Shown: positions 1 through 6,476, counted from the stretch's first letter. The stretch is 6,923 nucleotides of DNA from Nitrospiraceae bacterium (GCA_011391455.1 JAABQN010000110.1:1-6923), one strand, 5' to 3'. Numbers and translations are program-made. The notes: generated by a model not told the origin, from the sequence alone.

Positions 1-484
1 GTTGGCGCATCTCAATAAGCTGGGGGGCGCGCATGGGATCGGGCGTGTCGATCTGGTGGAGAATCGCTACGTTGGAATGAAATCGCGCGGGGTCTATGAA
101 ACGCCGGGCGGAACGATCCTCCATGTGGCGCATCGCGGATTGGAGTCGTTGACGATGGATCGCGAGGTGCTGCATTTCAGGGACAGTTTGATCCCGCGCT
201 TCGCCGAGCTAATTTACAACGGCTATTGGTTCAGTCCGGAACGGGAAATGATCCAGGCCTCGATCGATATGGCGCAGCAGGATGTGACCGGTACAGCGAG
301 GGTGAAACTCTATAAGGGGAGTTGCACGTTGGCCGGACGCAAGTCGAAGCATTCGCTCTATCGTCTCGATATTGCCACGTTTGAAGAGGACGAAGTTTAT
401 AATCAGAAAGATGCCGAGGGTTTTATACGGTTGAACGCGTTGCGGCTGAAAATCAGAGCTCAGAGAAAGAAGGGCTCCTCCTGA
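1..484 (+). CDS. argG: Argininosuccinate synthase, C-terminal part (5' end outside window)
   Basis: This enzyme uses ATP to join citrulline and aspartate into argininosuccinate, the penultimate step of arginine synthesis, in the cytoplasm. Only the last 160 codons are present; the family is about 400 residues, so roughly the C-terminal 40% is seen. The reading frame is open from base 2 and must continue upstream, so the TTG at position 2 is not a start. Diagnostic segments are GGAHGIGRVDLVENR, then VGMKSRGVYETPGGTIL (substrate-binding region with its conserved Glu and Tyr), then AELIYNGYWFSPERE, then VTGTARVKLYKG, and near the end YNQKDAEGFIRLNALRLKI. The final residues (AQRKKGSS) form a short basic tail. 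The stop TGA shares its last base with the argH start codon, so the two genes are translationally coupled. Identification is by very strong family resemblance; no defects are seen in the visible part. Confidence 0.97.
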   Translation, partial: LAHLNKLGGAHGIGRVDLVENRYVGMKSRGVYETPGGTILHVAHRGLESLTMDREVLHFRDSLIPRFAELIYNGYWFSPEREMIQASIDMAQQDVTGTARVKLYKGSCTLAGRKSKHSLYRLDIATFEEDEVYNQKDAEGFIRLNALRLKIRAQRKKGSS

Positions 485-1896
485 TGGGACGAGCGACGGG
501 CCGCAGCCCTGCCGTGTTGGAAGGCGGAAAAGCCTGGGGTGGGCGGTTCAAACACAAGACGAACCGGCTGGTGGAATCCTTCACTGTTTCGGTGGCGGTC
601 GATCGTCGGCTTTACGCCCATGATATCCAGGGCAGTATCGCCCATTGCAAGACGTTGGGAAAGGCCCGCGTGTTGACCGCCTCTGAAACCAGGACGATCG
701 TGCAGGGTCTGGAGTCGGTGAAGATGGAATTTGATCGGGGCCGTTTTCGTTTCACCCCTCAAGATGAAGACATTCATATGGCGATCGAGCGCCGGCTGAC
801 AGAATTGATCGGCCCCCTCGGCGGCAAGTTACACACGGGCCGAAGCCGGAACGACCAGGTTGCGTTGGATATTCGGCTTTACTTGCGTGATGAACTCAGC
901 CGGCTCGTGGTCAACCTGGAAGATTTTCAGCGGGTGCTGGTGGCGAAGGGAAAGGCGAATCTAACGGTCGCCATGCCGGGCTATACGCATTTACAGCGTG
1001 CCCAGCCGGTGCTGTTCGCTCATCATCTCCTGGCCTATGTGGAAATGATCGAGCGGGACAAGGGGCGACTTCGCGATGGATCGGTGCGCATGAATGTCAT
1101 GCCATTGGGGTCCGGTGCGCTCGCGGGGACCAACTACCCGGTCGATCGTCGGTTCACCGCAGAGCTATTGGGTTTCCCCTCCGTGACGCAAAACAGCCTC
1201 GATGCCGTGTCCGATCGGGATTTTGTGATCGAGATAGCTTCGGCGTTGTCGATCACGATGATGCACCTGTCCCGGCTCAGTGAGGAATTGATCCTCTGGT
1301 CGTCCCAGGAGTTCAAATTTGTCGGGCTTCCCGATACCTTTTGTACCGGCAGCAGTATGATGCCGCAGAAGAAGAATCCCGATGTGCCCGAACTGGTGCG
1401 GGGCAAGACGGGACGGGTCTATGGTCATTTGGTCAATCTGTTGACGACCCTTAAGGCTCTGCCCTTGAGTTATAATCGAGACCTCCAAGAGGACAAGCCG
1501 GCGCTCTTCGACGCCCTCGATACCGTTGCCGCCTCAGTAAAAGTCTTGACCGAACTGATGCGCCGACTCACCGTGAACCGGGACGTCCTCAAGCGGGCGG
1601 TTCAGGGTGGTGGAATGTTAGCGACGGAAGTTGCAGATTATCTTGTGGCCAGAGGCGTACCGTTTCGTGAAGCGCATGCGATCACGGGCCGACTGGTGCG
1701 GGCCTCACTGGATCAAGGCCGTGAGTTCACGGCCTTTTCGCTCAATGAGCTGCGGGCATTCTCTGAGCGAATTGAAAAGGGTCTGCTCGCTCGATTGACA
1801 GTCACTGCCGCAATCGACCGGAAGTCTCAGGTCGGTGGAACCGCCAGAACGAGTGTGGAGCGGCGGATCAAGGAACTTGAGCGGATGTTCTCGTGA
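484..1896 (+). CDS. argH: Argininosuccinate lyase
   Basis: This enzyme splits argininosuccinate into arginine and fumarate, the last step of arginine synthesis. It is a cytoplasmic homotetramer of the fumarase/aspartase superfamily. The protein is 470 residues, close to the family norm of about 460. Visible landmarks are KAWGGRF (16-22), DEDIHMAIE (94-102), HTGRSRND (117-124), THLQRAQP with the probable catalytic His169 (168-175), and the superfamily signature GSSMMPQKKNP (289-299), whose serine loop (Ser290/Ser291) supplies the catalytic Ser. SYNRDLQEDKP lies at 329-339. About 15 residues precede KAWGGRF, slightly longer than in many homologues. The ATG at 484 is preferred because it overlaps the argG stop and has a purine-rich AAGAAGGG at 467-474. 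The GTG at 514 and TTG at 517 would give a more usual N-terminus but lack a clear Shine-Dalgarno site. The gene ends in GTGA, overlapping the next start. It looks intact. Confidence 0.97.
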   Translation: MGRATGRSPAVLEGGKAWGGRFKHKTNRLVESFTVSVAVDRRLYAHDIQGSIAHCKTLGKARVLTASETRTIVQGLESVKMEFDRGRFRFTPQDEDIHMAIERRLTELIGPLGGKLHTGRSRNDQVALDIRLYLRDELSRLVVNLEDFQRVLVAKGKANLTVAMPGYTHLQRAQPVLFAHHLLAYVEMIERDKGRLRDGSVRMNVMPLGSGALAGTNYPVDRRFTAELLGFPSVTQNSLDAVSDRDFVIEIASALSITMMHLSRLSEELILWSSQEFKFVGLPDTFCTGSSMMPQKKNPDVPELVRGKTGRVYGHLVNLLTTLKALPLSYNRDLQEDKPALFDALDTVAASVKVLTELMRRLTVNRDVLKRAVQGGGMLATEVADYLVARGVPFREAHAITGRLVRASLDQGREFTAFSLNELRAFSERIEKGLLARLTVTAAIDRKSQVGGTARTSVERRIKELERMFS

Positions 1897-2159
1897 AGGC
1901 GTGGATGCCGGGCACGATGTCTATTGTGACGGGCATGATGATGGGATTGTTGGCGGCCTGCGGAGCCGTGGGGCCGCTGATTCCTCCTGAAAGTGTCGGT
2001 GTAAATTCGACCATTGAGCGGCAAAAAGCGTTGGAGGCGATCGAGGAGAAACGGCGTGGCGCAGCGGCGGCAGCCGAATCTGCCGAGTCACAGCCGGACC
2101 CACTGTTACAGGGACAGGATGTCAATCTGCCTCCGTTACAACCGGTGGGAACCAGGTAA
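1893..2159 (+). CDS. Small lipoprotein, LptM/LppL-like
   Basis: An 88-residue predicted lipoprotein. It has a short N-region with Lys2, a hydrophobic stretch (about 9-22) and a lipobox L20-A21-A22-Cys23. The mature protein would start CGAVGPLIPP, matching the CGxxGPLxxP pattern of E. coli LptM (YifL) and of the LppL-type lipoproteins commonly encoded beside lysA. LptM assists maturation of the LptDE outer-membrane LPS translocon; that role here is inferred from the motif only. After the motif the chain is low in complexity: a Glu/Arg/Ala-rich probable helix (about 43-67, with AAAAAESAES), then a Pro/Gln-rich tail. The GTG at 1893 is chosen because it overlaps the argH stop (GTGA) and supplies the only positive charge before the hydrophobic segment. 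An ATG at 1905, with GAAGG at 1895-1899, is a possible alternative but would leave no N-terminal charge. The gene lies one gene away from lysA, separated by the radical SAM gene. Confidence 0.8.
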   Translation: MKAWMPGTMSIVTGMMMGLLAACGAVGPLIPPESVGVNSTIERQKALEAIEEKRRGAAAAAESAESQPDPLLQGQDVNLPPLQPVGTR

Positions 2160-2177
2160 AATTTTAGCCCCCTTTGC

Positions 2178-2207
2178 TGGACCTGCATAGCCGGATAACG
2201 CTATACT
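2178..2207 (+). promoter_or_regulatory. Candidate sigma70-like promoter for the radical SAM-lysA-dapA-dapB segment
   Basis: A -10-like TATACT lies at 2202-2207 (5 of 6 matches to TATAAT). A weaker -35-like TGGACC lies at 2178-2183 (4 of 6 matches to TTGACA), with an 18-bp spacer. Transcription would start near 2213-2215, giving a leader of about 180 nt before the ATG at 2391. It sits in the only sizeable gap, which is where a second promoter separating the arginine and lysine genes would be expected. One good hexamer in 230 bases is weak evidence. Confidence 0.35.
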
Positions 2208-2319
2208 GTACTGCTGGCAGTTGCTGTGCGAGGCTGGGCCGGGGTTCCGCAGCATTGAGGCTGCAGCAGCAGAACTTTAGTCCGTTCAGGAAAAAGTTGG
2301 CGTAAGACAACAGGAATAG

Positions 2320-2334
2320 TTGAAAGCATTTCAA
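2320..2334. promoter_or_regulatory. 15-bp perfect palindrome, possible operator or small RNA hairpin
   Basis: TTGAAA-GCA-TTTCAA is a perfect inverted repeat with 6-bp arms and a 3-base centre. It lies downstream of the candidate promoter and 56 bases before the radical SAM start codon. The AT-rich arms stand out from the GC-rich surroundings. It could be a repressor site in DNA or a weak hairpin in RNA; no specific regulator was recognised. Confidence 0.3.
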
Positions 2335-2350
2335 TGAACGTATTGATAGC

Positions 2351-2368
2351 CCCGGCTGGATAGCCGGG
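2351..2368 (+). promoter_or_regulatory. GC-rich leader hairpin just upstream of the radical SAM ribosome binding site
   Basis: CCCGGCT (2351-2357) and AGCCGGG (2362-2368) are perfectly complementary and enclose the 4-base loop GGAT, giving a stable 7-bp stem. No T-run follows, so it is not a standard rho-independent terminator. It ends eight bases before the Shine-Dalgarno site. It could shape ribosome access or mRNA stability; that function is inference. Confidence 0.5.
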
Positions 2369-2376
2369 TAGAGGTC

Positions 2377-2382
2377 AGGAGG
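2377..2382 (+). promoter_or_regulatory. Strong Shine-Dalgarno site for the radical SAM gene
   Basis: AGGAGG, with 8 bases between it and the ATG at 2391, fixes that start. GGTC (2373-2376) and GACC (2382-2385) can form a 4-bp stem that puts most of the site in the loop; such a short stem is marginal. Confidence 0.8.
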
Positions 2383-2390
2383 ACCACTTC

Positions 2391-4319
2391 ATGGATCTTA
2401 TTCAACCGGTACGGCAGAATCAGCTCGTCGGGCAGGCGGCAACGATCAAGCATGCACCGGGCAAGCGGCTGTTGCTGGTCGATCCCTACCCGCGCAATAA
2501 CCCCTATCGGTTGACAGCTTCGGAGCGGCGCGCGGTATGGTTTCCCAAGCTGAGCTTGCCGGTGATCGCTGCCTATACACCGGCGAATTGGGAAGTCAGT
2601 CTGATCGATGAAGCGGTTCAAGATATCGATTTCGACTTTCCATGTGACATGGTCGGCCTCTCCATCATGACTACCTATGCCCCTCGCGCCTACGAGATTG
2701 CAACGGAGTTTCGCAAACGAGGCAAGACAATCGTCATGGGGGGCGTCCATCCCACCTATTGCCCTGACGAAGCCCTTCGATATGCCGACGCGATCGTCTG
2801 TGGAGAAGCCGAGGATCTCTGGCCGCAGTTAGTCGCGGACTATGAGGCGGGGAACATGCAGCGCATGTATAAGATGACATCGTTTCCCTCTCTGGAGAAT
2901 TACAAGAGTCCCCGTGTCGAACTGCTGAGCCCGGACTCCTACATGACGAGGCAGTGCAGTTTCACGACCAGAGGATGCCATTTCGACTGCGAGTTCTGCA
3001 GTGTGTCTCCGTTTAACGGAAAAACTACGCGGCGTCGGCCGGTGAAGGAAGTGGTCACGGAGCTTCGAAATGTTCAGCGATGGATTCGCAATGAATTGGT
3101 CGAGCGTTTGCGCGACGAGCCGATGTGGGACGCTTTCGTCACTGCGCTACGGATTCGGGTGGGGATTGAGGACGGCAGCATTGTCGCGTTTGTCGATGAC
3201 TTGCACAACAGCAACCGGGCCTATTGTCGTGAGCTCTGGGCCGCGCTGAAACCACTTAAGATTAAATGGGGCTGCCAGTCCACGATGTTCTTGGCCGACG
3301 ACGAAGAGATGGTCAAGCTTGCGGCCGAGAGCGGTTGCGTGTCGGTCTTTGTCGGGATGGAATCGCTTGATGAGGACGCGTTGGACGAAACGAACAAGCC
3401 GTTTAACCGAGTCCTGAAGTTCTCCAATGAGATCAAGATGTTCCACGATTACGGGATCATGGTGAATCCCGGGATCGTATTCGGGTTCGACAGCGACGAT
3501 GTGACCGTGTTCGAACGGGCCGTCGACTTCTTGACGAAGAACCAGGTGGAATTAGCGTACTTCAACGTGCTAACGCCTCTTCCAGGTACGACGCTGTTCG
3601 ACCGCTACGAGAAGGCCGGTCGTATCTTCGATAGGGACTGGTCGAAGTACGATGGCAAGCATGTGGTGTACCAGCCGAGCCGGATGACGGTCGAGCAACT
3701 ACAAGATGGTTTCCACTGGGCCAATCATGAATTCTATTCGATCCCTTCAATCTGGAAGCGGTTGTCGGGCACGAGTCAACGGCTCATTCCGCGATTGGAG
3801 ATGAATCGGGAGTTCCGGAAGTTGGTCAAGCGAACCTGCCCTAAAGCGTCCCTATCGCCGCTCGCGGGGGTGTTGAAGAATCTCCAAGCGAAGCTCCCGG
3901 TGTTCGACAAGGAGCAATTGATTCCTAGCGCGTTGCATGCACTGAAGCAGGCCTTAGATCCGAACGCGCTCTCGGCACAACAGCTGATATTCCACATCAA
4001 GGCCAAGCGGCATGACAAGTTCGCCGCGCTGTTCGTGGATCTTGAGGGTACCCTCGATCGTCTGAATGCCTTGGAATTGATCAAGCGAATCAAGGAAGCG
4101 GCCAGTCAGGCACGCATGGACATCATCGTCAACTTCGAACACCTCAAGCTGGCGACGCCAGACGCCCTCAAAGCGTTGGTGGATTCAGACGCAATGAAGG
4201 TAGCCATTCCGAATGTGAAGGTCCGCTATCGTAAGTTCAAGGATGCGTTCGAGGCGTCATTGCAAGGCTTCCCGCTTGCAGGCATCGAGCATCTCAACGA
4301 AGATTTGCAGGATGCATAA
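2391..4319 (+). CDS. B12-binding-domain radical SAM protein with a C-terminal STAS-like region, substrate unknown
   Basis: A 642-residue protein of the cobalamin-binding radical SAM superfamily, many of whose members are methyltransferases or cyclases. Residues 26-150 form the B12-binding fold, with CDMVGLSIMTTYAPRA (85-100), GGVHPT (117-122) and CGEAE (137-141). The radical SAM core has the [4Fe-4S] motif Cys196-x3-Cys200-x2-Cys203 (RGCHFDCEFC), FVDD (267-270), VGMES (321-325), NPGIVFGFDSDD (359-370) and LTPLPGTTLFD (394-404). Between the cluster motif and FVDD there are about 25-30 extra residues (roughly 228-262). Residues 431-530 are mainly helical-looking linker. Residues about 543-628 (FAALFVDLEGTLDRLNALEL, then DIIVNFEHLKLATPDALKALV) resemble a STAS domain by pattern. 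No signal peptide or membrane segment is seen, so it is probably cytoplasmic. The ATG at 2391 has a strong AGGAGG. The stop overlaps the lysA start by 8 bp, implying coupled translation. The reaction cannot be named from sequence; the superfamily call is firm and the STAS call tentative. Confidence 0.92.
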   Translation: MDLIQPVRQNQLVGQAATIKHAPGKRLLLVDPYPRNNPYRLTASERRAVWFPKLSLPVIAAYTPANWEVSLIDEAVQDIDFDFPCDMVGLSIMTTYAPRAYEIATEFRKRGKTIVMGGVHPTYCPDEALRYADAIVCGEAEDLWPQLVADYEAGNMQRMYKMTSFPSLENYKSPRVELLSPDSYMTRQCSFTTRGCHFDCEFCSVSPFNGKTTRRRPVKEVVTELRNVQRWIRNELVERLRDEPMWDAFVTALRIRVGIEDGSIVAFVDDLHNSNRAYCRELWAALKPLKIKWGCQSTMFLADDEEMVKLAAESGCVSVFVGMESLDEDALDETNKPFNRVLKFSNEIKMFHDYGIMVNPGIVFGFDSDDVTVFERAVDFLTKNQVELAYFNVLTPLPGTTLFDRYEKAGRIFDRDWSKYDGKHVVYQPSRMTVEQLQDGFHWANHEFYSIPSIWKRLSGTSQRLIPRLEMNREFRKLVKRTCPKASLSPLAGVLKNLQAKLPVFDKEQLIPSALHALKQALDPNALSAQQLIFHIKAKRHDKFAALFVDLEGTLDRLNALELIKRIKEAASQARMDIIVNFEHLKLATPDALKALVDSDAMKVAIPNVKVRYRKFKDAFEASLQGFPLAGIEHLNEDLQDA

Positions 4320-5574
4320 CTTTGAGTATCGACACGGCGAACTTTATTGCGAGCAGGTGCCGGTCAGCCGGATCGCTAAGGAAGTCGGCACGCCGTGTTA
4401 CGTCTACAGCTACGCGACCCTCGTCCGTCATTATCGGGCCTATGATGGGGCCTTTAAGAGTATCCCCCATGTGATTGCCTTCGCCATGAAGGCCAATTCC
4501 AATATCGCGATCCTCCGTCTTATGGCCAAGGAGGGGAGCGGGGTGGATATTGTGTCAGGGGGGGAACTCTTTCGGGCCCTCAAGGCGGGCGTTCTTTCCT
4601 CAAAGATCGTTTTTGCGGGCGTCGGCAAGAGCGCGGAAGAGATTCGTGAGGCTCTGAAGGCCGACGTCCTCATGTTCAACGTCGAGTCCTCGGCCGAATT
4701 GCAGGCACTGAATGAGGTGGCGGCCTCCGTCGGAACCAAGGCGAGAGTCGCCCTCCGCATCAATCCCGACATCGATCCGAAAACGCACCCCTACATTTCG
4801 ACCGGTCTCAAGAAGAGTAAGTTTGGGATTGCCGCTGACCGGGCACTCGAAGAGTTCACGCTGGCTTCCTCGCTCGCCAATATCGATGTCGTTGGGGTCC
4901 ACAAGCATATCGGGTCACAGTTGACCGAAGTCACACCCTTCGTCGAGGCCGTGAAGAAGGTGGTGAAGCTGGTTGGAGCCTTGAAGTCGCAGGGCATCAA
5001 CATCCGCTATGTCAACATCGGCGGCGGCCTTGGCATTACCTACTCGGACGAAACGCCACCGTTGCCGCAGGATCTTGCAGATGCCGTATCGCCGCTGCTG
5101 AAGGATTTGAATGTCACCCTGATCATGGAGCCGGGCCGTGTCATTGTCGGCAATGCCGGCATTCTCGTAACGAAGGTTCTGTATCGGAAGGACGGCGAAG
5201 CGAAGCGGTTTATTATCGTCGATGCGGCGATGAATGACCTGATCAGGCCAAGCCTCTACGGGGCCTATCATGAGATTCGTCCTTTGTCAGAGGCGGTGTT
5301 ACAGCGGCCCAAGCATCACGTGGATGTGGTCGGTCCGGTCTGCGAGTCCGGAGATTTTCTGGCGAAAGACCGGTCGCTGCCTGAGGTCAATCCTGGGGAT
5401 ATGCTGGCGGTGATGAGTGCAGGGGCCTATGGATTTGTGATGGCCTCGAATTATAATTCACGTCCTCGGGTGCCGGAAGTCTTGATCAAGGACGGGGAGA
5501 TCCACGTCATCAAGACCAGAGAGACGTACGACGACTTGATAAAGGGCGAAACAATTCCGGCATTCCTCAATTGA
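4312..5574 (+). CDS. lysA: Diaminopimelate decarboxylase
   Basis: This PLP enzyme decarboxylates meso-2,6-diaminopimelate to L-lysine, the last step of bacterial lysine synthesis, in the cytoplasm. It has 420 residues, normal for the family (fold III, alanine-racemase-like barrel plus beta domain). Visible landmarks are AFAMKANSN with the PLP Schiff-base Lys60 (57-63 region), DIVSGGEL (79-86), GVHKHIGSQ with His200, the phosphate-binding NIGGGLGITY (235-244), MEPGR (272-276), GPVCESGDFLA with the probable catalytic Cys344/Glu345 (341-351), and MSAGAYGFVMASNYNSRPR (368-386). The frame is open upstream to an ATG at 4243, but the start at 4312 is preferred. MHNFEYRHGELY is a typical LysA N-terminus, and the upstream extension is Arg/Ser-rich shadow sequence inside the radical SAM gene. 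The GAAGA at 4299-4303 is a modest Shine-Dalgarno site, so expression may rely on coupling to the preceding gene. Confidence 0.97.
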   Translation: MHNFEYRHGELYCEQVPVSRIAKEVGTPCYVYSYATLVRHYRAYDGAFKSIPHVIAFAMKANSNIAILRLMAKEGSGVDIVSGGELFRALKAGVLSSKIVFAGVGKSAEEIREALKADVLMFNVESSAELQALNEVAASVGTKARVALRINPDIDPKTHPYISTGLKKSKFGIAADRALEEFTLASSLANIDVVGVHKHIGSQLTEVTPFVEAVKKVVKLVGALKSQGINIRYVNIGGGLGITYSDETPPLPQDLADAVSPLLKDLNVTLIMEPGRVIVGNAGILVTKVLYRKDGEAKRFIIVDAAMNDLIRPSLYGAYHEIRPLSEAVLQRPKHHVDVVGPVCESGDFLAKDRSLPEVNPGDMLAVMSAGAYGFVMASNYNSRPRVPEVLIKDGEIHVIKTRETYDDLIKGETIPAFLN

Positions 5575-5592
5575 AGAGTGGATTCCACGGCG

Positions 5593-5598
5593 AAGGAG
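5593..5598 (+). promoter_or_regulatory. Shine-Dalgarno site that decides the dapA start
   Basis: AAGGAG lies 5 bases before the ATG at 5604. It argues against the in-frame TTG at 5571, which overlaps the lysA stop and would add 11 atypical residues before the conserved MFTGALIAIVTPF N-terminus. Confidence 0.8.
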
Positions 5599-5603
5599 CG
5601 AGC

Positions 5604-6476
5604 ATGTTTACCGGTGCATTGATCGCCATTGTGACCCCGTTCAGGAACGGCAAGGTTGACGAGCGGGCTTTCGGCGACCTTATAGAATGGCAAATTGCCA
5701 ACGGGACGAACGGGATTGTGCCCTGCGGTACCACCGGTGAATCCGCCACCCTCTCGCACCAGGAACACCACCGCGTGGTTGAATTGACCGTCGAAGTGGT
5801 CAATCGGCGTGTCCCAGTCATTGCCGGGACCGGCTCCAACAGCACGGAAGAAGCAGTGTCCCTCACGAAACATGCCAAGCAGGCAGGGGCCGACGGGGCA
5901 CTGATCATTACGCCCTATTACAACAAGCCGACGCAAGAGGGGCTGTACCGGCATTACAAGGCGATTGCGGAGTCAGTGGATCTTCCGCAAGTTCTGTATA
6001 ACATCCCTGGACGGACCGGCGTGAACATGTTGCCATCCACGGTTGCGAGACTCTGTGGATTACAGAGCATTGTCGGGATCAAGGAGGGGAGTGGGTCAGT
6101 CCAGCAGGCCTCTGAGATCGCACATACATGTGGCGACCGAATGATCGTTCTGGCCGGAGATGATGCCCTGACGTTGCCCATGATGGCAGTCGGAGGGAAA
6201 GGGGTCATTAGCGTGACATCGAATGTCGTTCCATCCGAGATGGCGCAATTGGTCAAGGCCTTCTTGAGCGGACGCATCGACGAAGCTCGCCGGATTCATT
6301 TCGCACTATCGCCGCTCTTCACCGCACTCTTTTACGAGACCAACCCGATTCCGGTGAAAACCGCGCTGGGCATGATGGGAAAAATCGATCCGGAGCTGCG
6401 GCTACCGCTTTGCGCCATGGCAACGGAGACAAAGGATCAACTGACGCGGGTCTTAAAGGATGCAGGCCTCATTTAA
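5604..6476 (+). CDS. dapA: 4-Hydroxy-tetrahydrodipicolinate synthase
   Basis: This enzyme condenses pyruvate with aspartate-4-semialdehyde, the first committed step of the diaminopimelate/lysine pathway. It is a cytoplasmic TIM-barrel tetramer. It has 290 residues against about 292 in E. coli. The N-terminus FTGALIAIVTPF is typical. Catalytic residues are present: Schiff-base Lys160 in VGIKEGSG, Thr43/Thr44 in CGTTGESATL, Tyr106 in TPYYNKP, Tyr132 in LYNIPGRTG and Arg137. The positions that form the lysine-inhibition pocket in the E. coli enzyme are also kept (Ser47, Ala48, His52, His55, Asn79, Glu83, Tyr105), so allosteric inhibition by lysine is likely; this is inferred by residue alignment by eye. 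The gene lies 29 bp after lysA and 33 bp before dapB, with no terminator or promoter seen in either gap, so co-transcription is likely. It looks intact. Confidence 0.97.
   Translation: MFTGALIAIVTPFRNGKVDERAFGDLIEWQIANGTNGIVPCGTTGESATLSHQEHHRVVELTVEVVNRRVPVIAGTGSNSTEEAVSLTKHAKQAGADGALIITPYYNKPTQEGLYRHYKAIAESVDLPQVLYNIPGRTGVNMLPSTVARLCGLQSIVGIKEGSGSVQQASEIAHTCGDRMIVLAGDDALTLPMMAVGGKGVISVTSNVVPSEMAQLVKAFLSGRIDEARRIHFALSPLFTALFYETNPIPVKTALGMMGKIDPELRLPLCAMATETKDQLTRVLKDAGLI

Larger units (their letters stand above)
2160..2390 (+). other. Non-coding leader/intergenic region before the radical SAM-lysA-dap genes
   Basis: This 231-base stretch is the longest gap in the window. No T-tailed hairpin follows the lipoprotein gene, so read-through from the arginine genes is possible. 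It contains a candidate promoter at 2178-2207 and several possible stems. CTGCTG at 2211-2216 can pair with CAGCAG near 2264-2272. TGCTG..CG at 2222-2230 can pair with CGCAGCA at 2248-2254. An alternative small stem is GCAGC/GCTGC at 2249-2264. Next come a 15-bp palindrome (2320-2334), a nine-codon mini-ORF (2334-2363), a GC-rich hairpin (2351-2368) and the Shine-Dalgarno site. No known riboswitch class was recognised. Confidence 0.6.

Noticed and set aside
2351..2368. GC hairpin as a rho-independent terminator
   Set aside because: No T-run follows; it is followed by a Shine-Dalgarno site and a start codon.
2364..2390. GGTAGAGGTC resembling the start of a lysine riboswitch (L box)
   Set aside because: The short match lies at the 3' end of the leader beside the Shine-Dalgarno site rather than at the 5' end of a 170-nt aptamer, and the other L-box core segments were not found.
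4243..4311. Upstream in-frame ATG that would lengthen LysA by 23 residues
   Set aside because: The added sequence is Arg/Ser-rich, lies inside the radical SAM coding region and does not resemble LysA. The ATG at 4312 fits the family N-terminus.
5571..5603. TTG start overlapping the lysA stop as the dapA start
   Set aside because: It adds 11 atypical residues. The ATG at 5604 has AAGGAG at the right distance and begins the conserved N-terminus.
5451..5954. 167-codon open frame on the minus strand across the lysA end and dapA start
   Set aside because: It is antisense to two well-supported genes with clear catalytic motifs, and the translation shows no recognisable domain. It is a by-product of GC-rich coding sequence.
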